DNA of 18,842 nt, taken from assembly GCA_947625425.1 (NCBI GenBank), contig CANQOH010000023.1, positions 1-18,842 on the forward strand, given 5' to 3'. The position numbers were made by a program, and so were the translations under genes. Positions 13,596 through 18,842 of the stretch are shown here, piece by piece. The DNA is from an uncultured Bacilli bacterium (lineage in GTDB: Bacteria > Bacillota_I > Bacilli_A > RF39 > UBA660). Within the stretch, counting starts at the first letter, position 1. The number at the start of each line of letters is the position of its first letter. Under the pieces are notes generated by a model that was given only the letters and a program-made list of their open reading frames with translations, did no database searches and was not told where the DNA came from.

Positions 13596-13638
13596 TTAAT
13601 TAGCGATAAGGATGGTTCGCGTAGTAAGGAGTTTATTT

Positions 13639-15213
13639 ATGGAAGAGCAAACAAATACTACTAAACCAGCTAATAATGTAGCTGATAGTGGTAAAAAAGT
13701 TTTAGAGACAGCTAAGAGTAGCGGTAAAAAAGTAGTTGATAAAGCTACTGAATTTTCAAAAAGGGATTTTGGTAAATTTAAAGGATTACATATAATGATT
13801 GCGTGTGGCGTTGTTGTTGTTGTATTACTTCTTGCAGTACTAGTTTCAGTATTTGGTGGTAGTAAAGATGTTGAATATTCAGTTGTTTATACTGATGACG
13901 ATGGTGATTTATACTTAATGAAACCAAATGCGAAGAAAGAAGACGACGCTATTAAATTAGCAGGTGATACTTCAAGTGGAGTTATCTATGCTAATACAAC
14001 TAATAGATATATTTTATTTAGTAAAGATAGTGACTTATATTTATATGATGCTAAAGCAAAAGAAGAAACTATTAAAGTTTTATCTGATGTAGAAGATTAT
14101 TTCTTTACAGAAGATGATAAGTATGTAGTAGCTATTGATGAAGACAGTAATTTATATTCTTATAATTTTAAAAAAGATAAAGAAAGATTAGATACTGATG
14201 TTTCAGATATTTATGTATATGATGCTACGCATATTGTTTATGAAAAAGATGGTAGTGTTTATGTAAGAAGTATAAATGCTAAAAAAGATGATAGAGCTAA
14301 AATAACAGATGAATATAATGGTGTTTTAAGATTAAGTGAAGATGGTAAGTTTGTAACATATATTGATGAAGATTCTAATTTAATGACTTATAGTATCAGT
14401 AAAAAAGAAAATAATAAAATAGCTAGTGATGTATCAACTTATTATTGTGATACTAAATCTTGTAAGAATTTATATTATGTAGTTACTGATGGAGAAAATG
14501 ATTTATATTACTATAATGGTAAAGAAGGTACTAAAGTAGCTTCTGATATCGCTTATGTTTGTGATTTAGATGTTGATGCTCAAAAAGTTGTTTATGTTGT
14601 AGCCGATGATGGTGAATATACTTTATATTATCAAAAAGGTACTAAAGATGCAGCGAAGATTGAAGATGGCCTTGAAAGTCTAAATGGTGTTCGTTTATTC
14701 GAATCTAAAGAAGTTTATTATATTAATGAAGATAATGAATTAAAATACGTTAAGATTAATGGTAATAAAGTTGGCGATGTTAAATCTGTAGCTGATGATG
14801 TAGAATATTTAACTGCTAATAAAAATGGTTATGCTTTTGTTGCTGATGTAGATGATGATAGTAATGGAACACTTTACTTTGTTAAAGGTGGTAAAGCTAA
14901 AGAAATAGCTGATGATGTTTATAGTTCTAAATTAACAGTAAGTAAAGACGGTAAGAGAGTATACTATCTACAAGATTATAAAAATACTGGTGATTTATAT
15001 GTAACTACTGGTGGTAAAGGTAAAAAGGTTGAATCTGATATTCGTTCTTATATTGTAGTTAAATCAAATTTAATTTATATGTTAAAAGATTATAGTAGTT
15101 CTAAATCTAGAGGAGATTTATTTAGATCTAATGGTAAAAAATCAGTTAAATTAGCAGAAAATGTTTCAAGACTATATGAAATTGGTGGACTAGGTTATAA
15201 TCCAGAAAAATAA
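13639..15213 (+). CDS. Single-helix membrane protein with about eleven beta-propeller-type repeats
   Basis: With the start at 13639 the protein has 524 residues. A charged N-terminal region (1-48) with KKVLETAKSSGKKVVDKATEF is probably cytoplasmic. One membrane helix lies at about 50-73. The rest, from about 78 to the end, would be outside. That part is made of about eleven units of 36-44 residues with the pattern DxxLYxY, GKxxKxAxDV, then VYYxxD; examples are ENDLYYYNGKEGTKVASDIA and GTLYFVKGGKAKEIADDVYS. Such units suggest TolB/DUF5050-like propeller blades. It is very rich in Asp and Lys. An in-frame ATG at 13612 is possible, but AAGGAG lies seven bases before the ATG at 13639, which is preferred. 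Role unknown; sensing or binding at the surface is inferred. Confidence 0.8.
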   Translation: MEEQTNTTKPANNVADSGKKVLETAKSSGKKVVDKATEFSKRDFGKFKGLHIMIACGVVVVVLLLAVLVSVFGGSKDVEYSVVYTDDDGDLYLMKPNAKKEDDAIKLAGDTSSGVIYANTTNRYILFSKDSDLYLYDAKAKEETIKVLSDVEDYFFTEDDKYVVAIDEDSNLYSYNFKKDKERLDTDVSDIYVYDATHIVYEKDGSVYVRSINAKKDDRAKITDEYNGVLRLSEDGKFVTYIDEDSNLMTYSISKKENNKIASDVSTYYCDTKSCKNLYYVVTDGENDLYYYNGKEGTKVASDIAYVCDLDVDAQKVVYVVADDGEYTLYYQKGTKDAAKIEDGLESLNGVRLFESKEVYYINEDNELKYVKINGNKVGDVKSVADDVEYLTANKNGYAFVADVDDDSNGTLYFVKGGKAKEIADDVYSSKLTVSKDGKRVYYLQDYKNTGDLYVTTGGKGKKVESDIRSYIVVKSNLIYMLKDYSSSKSRGDLFRSNGKKSVKLAENVSRLYEIGGLGYNPEK

Positions 15214-15235
15214 AGGTTCTAAGGAACCTTTTTTT
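15212..15235 (+). terminator. Terminator overlapping the stop codon of the repeat-propeller gene
   Basis: AAAGGTTC (15212-15219) pairs perfectly with GAACCTTT (15224-15231), loop TAAG, with T to 15235. The stem begins in the stop TAA (15211-15213). Confidence 0.88.
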
Positions 15236-15237
15236 CA

Positions 15238-15246
15238 TGGTATAAT
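15238..15246 (+). promoter_or_regulatory. Extended -10 promoter of dapF
   Basis: TG at 15238-15239, one base, then TATAAT at 15241-15246, directly after the terminator T-tract. GGTGAT (15253-15258) begins where the transcript is predicted to start. Confidence 0.65.
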
Positions 15247-15263
15247 ATTAATGGTGATTAAAT

Positions 15264-16094
15264 ATGAAATTTACAAAAATGCATGGTTTAGGTAATGATT
15301 ATATTTATTTATATGAAAAAGATGTTTTAGAAAGTAAGAGAAATGATGAGTATTATAGTAAAATGGCTATTAAGTTATCTGATAGACATTTTGGAATAGG
15401 AGCCGATGGTATTATATTAATTAAGGATTCGGATAAAGCAGATTATTTTATGCAGATATATAATGCTGATGGCTCTAAGGGAGAAATGTGTGGTAATGGT
15501 ATTCGTTGTATTGGTAAATATGTTTATGAAAGAGGTTTAACTAAGAAGACGAAATTAGTAATTGATACTTTGGCTGGTCTTAAGTACTTAGATTTAATAG
15601 TTGATAATAATAAAGTAAATGAAGTAATTGTTGATATGGGAATACCTATGTTACATGATGGAAGTGATGTTTCACTTGATTGTGAACATAACTTAGAAGT
15701 AGATGGGGTTAATTATCAAGTAATGGATATTTCTATGGGGAATCCTCATACAGTTATTTATGTAGATGAAATAACTGATTACTTAGTATTAGAAGTTGGT
15801 CCTAGAATAGAGAATAATAATTATTATCCTAATCGTACGAATGTTGAATTTGTTAAAGTAATTGATGATAATACTTTAGAAATGCGAGTTTGGGAAAGAG
15901 GTAGTGGCGAAACACTTGCTTGTGGAACAGGAGCTTGTGCGGTAGCAACTTCTTATATGCTTAAAAATCCGCAAATAAAAGAAGTTATGGTTAAATTAAG
16001 AGGTGGAACTTTAAATATTAAATGGAATGATGATAAACATATTTTAATGCGTGGTGAAGCCACAAAAGTATTTGAAGGAGAAATAGAATTATAA
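15264..16094 (+). CDS. dapF: Diaminopimelate epimerase
   Basis: Converts LL- to meso-diaminopimelate in the lysine and peptidoglycan pathway, without a cofactor, using two cysteines. The 276-residue length is normal. Visible signatures are the N-terminal KMHGLGNDYIY (5-15), GIGADGIILI (44-53), NADGSKGEMCGNGIRC (67-82) with catalytic Cys76, MGNPHTV (158-164), NRTNVEFV (190-197), and WERGSGETLACGTGACAVAT (210-229) with catalytic Cys220. Both cysteines are present, so an active enzyme is expected. GGTGAT at 15253-15258 supports the start. No other dap gene is nearby. It implies a cell wall containing meso-diaminopimelate, or lysine synthesis, which argues against a wall-less mollicute. Confidence 0.97.
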   Translation: MKFTKMHGLGNDYIYLYEKDVLESKRNDEYYSKMAIKLSDRHFGIGADGIILIKDSDKADYFMQIYNADGSKGEMCGNGIRCIGKYVYERGLTKKTKLVIDTLAGLKYLDLIVDNNKVNEVIVDMGIPMLHDGSDVSLDCEHNLEVDGVNYQVMDISMGNPHTVIYVDEITDYLVLEVGPRIENNNYYPNRTNVEFVKVIDDNTLEMRVWERGSGETLACGTGACAVATSYMLKNPQIKEVMVKLRGGTLNIKWNDDKHILMRGEATKVFEGEIEL

Positions 16095-16110
16095 AATAAA
16101 TAAATTAAGA

Positions 16111-16116
16111 CATAAT
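16111..16116 (+). promoter_or_regulatory. Weak -10 before the M16 pair
   Basis: CATAAT (16111-16116) without TG in front and no clear -35. GGTGAC begins ten bases later at 16127. The 40-base gap after dapF has no terminator, so readthrough from dapF is also likely. Confidence 0.3.
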
Positions 16117-16134
16117 ATTAGTTAGAGGTGACTT

Positions 16135-17412
16135 ATGGAATATAAAGTTTATGATTGTAAGACTTATCGTATACATACAATAAAAACCGATAAATTTAAA
16201 AATTGTTCAATGGAAATAATGTTTAGGAATGATCTTATTAAAGAAGAGATAACAGCTAATAATTTATTAGTTGATATTTTGATGCATTCAAGTAAGAAAT
16301 ATCCGAAAAGAAGAGATGTATCAATTGCTTTAGAAAATCTTTATAGTACACAAGTTAGAGGAGTAACGACAAGGTTAGGTAATAGTACAATGTTATCTTT
16401 TATTACCGACTTTTTAAATCCTAAATATTGTTATGAAGGTTATTTAGAAGAAGTAATTTCTTTTCCTTTTGAAATGTTATTAAATCCGAATGTAACAGAT
16501 AAGAAATTTGATCAAAGAAGTTTTAATATAATTAAAAATAGAATAAAAAGTGATATTGAATCTTTAAAAGAAAGTGCAACGAGATATGCTTTTAGAAGAG
16601 CTTTAGAAAATATGGATAAGGAAAGTCCTTCTAGTTATTATATGGTTGGTTATTTAGAAGATTTAGGGAAGATAACACCAGCTAGTTTATATGATACTTA
16701 TAATAATGTTTTAAATAATTATGTTTGTGATATCTATGTAGTTGGTAACTTAGATATGGATGAAGTTGTAAAAATAATTAAAAAGAAATTTACAATTAGA
16801 ACTTTAAAAGAAAAAGAAATTGATTTATATGTAGATAATAAAGTAAAGAAGAAAAGTCTTGATATAGTAGAAACTGGTAAATATGAACAAGATACTTTTA
16901 TAATGCTTTATAATTTAGTTAATTTAACGAAAAGGGAAAGAGATTTAGTTATACATTTATATAATATTATTTTAGGTAGTGGTAGTTTAACTAGTAAATT
17001 ATATCGTTATTTAAGAGAGGAGAACTCTTTATGTTATGTGGTTTCAAGTATGTATCAAAAATATGATGGTTTAATGATGATTTATGCAGGAATCGATAAA
17101 AAAGATAAGAATAAATGTCTTAAACTAGTAGATAAAGCCATGAAAGAAATGGAAAATGGCGAATTTAGTGATGAAGAGTTTGATAATTCAATAAAAACAG
17201 TTATTTCTTCAATAAAAATGAGTGAAGATACTTTAGGAGGAATTGTTAATAATTATTTATTTAATTATTTAGATAATTTACCTTTATATGAAGAACGTAT
17301 TCAAGAGTTTAAAACAGTTACTAAAGAAGAAGTAATTGAATTAGCGAAGAAAGTTAAATTAAATACAGTTTATTTATTAGGAGGGGAAGATAATGAAAGA
17401 GATAACTCTTAA
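16135..17412 (+). CDS. M16 peptidase-like protein without the zinc motif (YmfF-like)
   Basis: A 425-residue protein with the M16 fold pattern but no HxxEH in the N-terminal region where it would sit (near LLVDILMHSS, 44-53). It is therefore probably the non-catalytic partner of a two-subunit M16 peptidase, as in YmfF/YmfH and AlbE/AlbF of Bacillus. Other M16-like features are the RDVSIALENLYSTQV region, VVGNLD (about 200-205) and the second-half block FIMLYNLV, ILGSGSLTSKLYRYLREENS, LCYVV. That LYRYLREENSLCYVV segment resembles the substrate-binding part of the C-terminal M16 domain. AGAGGTGA (16124-16131) supports the start. It overlaps the catalytic partner by 20 bases, a strong sign of joint synthesis. 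Substrate unknown. Confidence 0.88.
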   Translation: MEYKVYDCKTYRIHTIKTDKFKNCSMEIMFRNDLIKEEITANNLLVDILMHSSKKYPKRRDVSIALENLYSTQVRGVTTRLGNSTMLSFITDFLNPKYCYEGYLEEVISFPFEMLLNPNVTDKKFDQRSFNIIKNRIKSDIESLKESATRYAFRRALENMDKESPSSYYMVGYLEDLGKITPASLYDTYNNVLNNYVCDIYVVGNLDMDEVVKIIKKKFTIRTLKEKEIDLYVDNKVKKKSLDIVETGKYEQDTFIMLYNLVNLTKRERDLVIHLYNIILGSGSLTSKLYRYLREENSLCYVVSSMYQKYDGLMMIYAGIDKKDKNKCLKLVDKAMKEMENGEFSDEEFDNSIKTVISSIKMSEDTLGGIVNNYLFNYLDNLPLYEERIQEFKTVTKEEVIELAKKVKLNTVYLLGGEDNERDNS

Positions 17413-18676
17413 AGGAATAGATGAAAAAATCTATTATGATAAATGTGATAATGGTCTTCCTATATATATGGTGGTAAATGATAAAGTAAATAATTTTTAT
17501 TTAACTTTAAGTGTTAAATATGGCTCAGTTGATACAGAGTTTAAAGTTAAGGGTGATAAAAAATATAAGAAGGTTCATGATGGAGTGGCTCACTTCTTAG
17601 AACATGTTAATTTTAATGAAGGGGATGGACTTACAGCACATGATTATTTTAATAATTTAGGTTCATCAATAAATGCGTTTACGACTTTTGATTTTACTTC
17701 TTATGAAGTCTTTGCTTATGATAATTTTGAACTTAATTTAAATCATTTGCTAGATTATGTCCAAAAACCTTATTTTACAAAAGAATTAACAGAGAAAGAA
17801 AAAGGCATTATTTGTGAAGAAGTAAAAATGGGTAAGAATAATCCCGGACATAAGTTATATTATGGAATGAATAAAGCTTTATATAAAAAAGATAAAAGAA
17901 GAAATTATGTTACGGGTGATGTTTTGGATGTCGAAGCAATTACAGAGAAAGAATTAGAAATGGTTTATAAGACTTTTTATCATCCAGAAAATATGTTTTT
18001 AGTTATAACAGGTAATTTTAATCCTAGTGAAGCAGTGGGTATTGTTAAGGAAAACCAAGCAAGAAAGAAGTTTCCAACATATTTAAAGCCACTTCGTAAA
18101 CGTGATAAAGAACCTAATACTGTTAATGATAAGTATCAAGAAATAGAAGCTAATGTGGAAATACCAAAAGTTAAAATGTGTTATAAAATGCCAAAAAGTT
18201 TATTTAAAAAGTATGATGATCGTTTAGTTAATGTTTATTTGAGTATTATTTTAAGAAATAATTTTGGTTCAACTTCTTATTTAAGAGAAGAATTATTAGA
18301 AAGTGAATTAGTTGTTTCAATTGGAGCAGGTCGTGATATTTTCAATAATGTTGTTACTTTAGAAGTTAATATGGAAACTAAGTATCCAAGTGAAGTAATT
18401 CCTAAAATAGAAGAGAAGATGCATAATTTAACGTTAAATGAAGATGATTTACAAAGAAGAATTAGATGTAATATTGCAGCTTTAATTAATGATTATGATG
18501 ATATTGAATATGTTAATTCAGATATATCTGATCAATTAATTACTTATGGTAATGTCGCTGATAATATGTATGAAATGTATAATAATTTAAAATTAGATGA
18601 AGCATTAGATATTATTAAGTTATTAGATTTAAATAATTCTAGTACGATAGTTTTAGTGCCATTTAAAGAGCAATAA
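17393..18676 (+). CDS. M16 family zinc peptidase, catalytic subunit (YmfH-like)
   Basis: A 427-residue zinc peptidase of the pitrilysin group. The inverted zinc motif HFLEH (67-71) gives His67, the general base Glu70 and His71; Glu143 in the IICEEVKMG block (139-147) fits as the third ligand. The surroundings, NAFTTFDFTSYEVFAYDNF (94-112) and the C-terminal SYLREELLES, are as in YmfH. It probably acts in the cytosol together with the upstream protein as a heterodimer; related pairs process peptides, including bacteriocin precursors in the Alb system. No peptide precursor or radical SAM gene is present here, so a housekeeping role is more likely. AGGAGG at 17379-17384 lies eight bases before ATG, inside the upstream gene. 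A terminator follows the stop. Confidence 0.94.
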   Translation: MKEITLKGIDEKIYYDKCDNGLPIYMVVNDKVNNFYLTLSVKYGSVDTEFKVKGDKKYKKVHDGVAHFLEHVNFNEGDGLTAHDYFNNLGSSINAFTTFDFTSYEVFAYDNFELNLNHLLDYVQKPYFTKELTEKEKGIICEEVKMGKNNPGHKLYYGMNKALYKKDKRRNYVTGDVLDVEAITEKELEMVYKTFYHPENMFLVITGNFNPSEAVGIVKENQARKKFPTYLKPLRKRDKEPNTVNDKYQEIEANVEIPKVKMCYKMPKSLFKKYDDRLVNVYLSIILRNNFGSTSYLREELLESELVVSIGAGRDIFNNVVTLEVNMETKYPSEVIPKIEEKMHNLTLNEDDLQRRIRCNIAALINDYDDIEYVNSDISDQLITYGNVADNMYEMYNNLKLDEALDIIKLLDLNNSSTIVLVPFKEQ

Positions 18677-18704
18677 AAAAATCACATTATTAAATGTGAT
18701 TTTT
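18677..18704 (+). terminator. Bidirectional terminator between the M16 pair and rpsD
   Basis: AAAAATCACATT (18677-18688) pairs perfectly with AATGTGATTTTT (18693-18704), loop ATTA. The arms carry A-run and T-run on both sides, so it can end transcripts from both strands. It begins right after the stop at 18674-18676, and rpsD ends at 18711. Confidence 0.9.
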
Positions 18705-18710
18705 CTTTGA

Positions 18711-18842
18711 CTATCTGTTATAGTACTCAACGATAAGAGTTTCGTTAATATCTTGGTTAAGTTCACTTCTATCAGGTAATCTTAAATATTTACCAGATAA
18801 TTTATTTTGATCAAATTCAACATAAGCAGGACGATGAGTACA
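18711..18842 (-). CDS. rpsD: 30S ribosomal protein S4, C-terminal part (cut by window edge)
   Basis: The minus strand from 18842 to the stop TAG at 18711 encodes the last 43 residues of ribosomal protein S4. The recognisable blocks are RPAYVEFDQNKLSGKYLRLP, then DRSELNQDINE and the ending LIVEYYNR, the usual C terminus of S4 in Bacillota. S4 is a primary assembly protein of the 30S subunit. The start and most of the gene lie beyond the window, as would any autoregulatory leader. It converges on the M16 pair and shares the terminator between them. Confidence 0.95.
   Translation of the reverse strand, partial: CTHRPAYVEFDQNKLSGKYLRLPDRSELNQDINETLIVEYYNR

Noticed and set aside
13612..13638. ATG at 13612 as start of the repeat-propeller gene
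   Set aside because: It has a weaker ribosome binding site and adds nine residues; AAGGAG is well placed for the ATG at 13639.
16135..18676. Bacteriocin (Alb-like) maturation locus
   Set aside because: The M16 pair resembles AlbE/AlbF in layout, but no precursor peptide, radical SAM or dedicated exporter gene lies beside it.

Overview
The window is strongly AT-rich, low-GC DNA with short intergenic gaps and nearly all genes on the + strand. TGA ends real genes (2997-2999 and 7169-7171) and tryptophans are encoded by TGG, so the genetic code is the standard bacterial one. The gene set (yidD, DUF1294, CmpB-family membrane protein, AI-2E family transporter, dGTPase, dapF, a YmfF/YmfH-like M16 peptidase pair, rpsD) fits the Bacillota, probably a compact-genome, walled member of the Bacilli such as an uncultured gut lineage. 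That placement is an inference from style and gene content.

Layout. 1-62 is the 3' part of a tRNA-Pro, followed by three consecutive terminator hairpins. 251-1344 is a small accessory-looking stretch: a DUF5071 gene and a DinJ/YafQ-type toxin-antitoxin pair under a near-consensus promoter. 1366-2694 is malQ on the minus strand, sharing a bidirectional terminator with the toxin. 2778-3942 holds yidD, a DUF3592-like membrane protein and a small unknown gene. 4043-5278 is an exported, membrane-anchored surface protein. 5321-8190 looks like one tight operon: DUF1294, ASCH, Nudix, CmpB-family and SWIM-finger proteins. 8243-11065 is an ABC exporter operon (PH-like membrane protein, ATPase, permease). 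Then come single-gene units for an AI-2E family transporter, a dGTPase-like HD hydrolase and a repeat-rich beta-propeller-like membrane protein. 15264-18676 holds dapF and the two M16 peptidase-family genes. A bidirectional terminator separates these from the 3' end of rpsD on the minus strand.

No stretch over 300 bases lacks a gene. No insertion sequence, CRISPR array, riboswitch or phage gene was seen.

The most distinctive signal is in the gaps. At eight loci, on both strands, an extended -10 box (TGN then TATAAT-like; one locus is weaker) is followed 6-10 bases later by GGTGAT or a close variant, and 2-6 bases later by the start codon. The predicted transcription start therefore falls on or just before the ribosome binding site. 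Several terminators begin inside the stop codon of the gene they end, and their T-tract runs directly into the next extended -10. In one place the yidD stop codon TGA itself supplies the TGN of the next promoter. Other points are an Asp-to-Asn change at the position matching a reported active-site Asp in YafQ, a protein with about eleven tandem propeller-type repeats, and palindromes overlapping two promoters.
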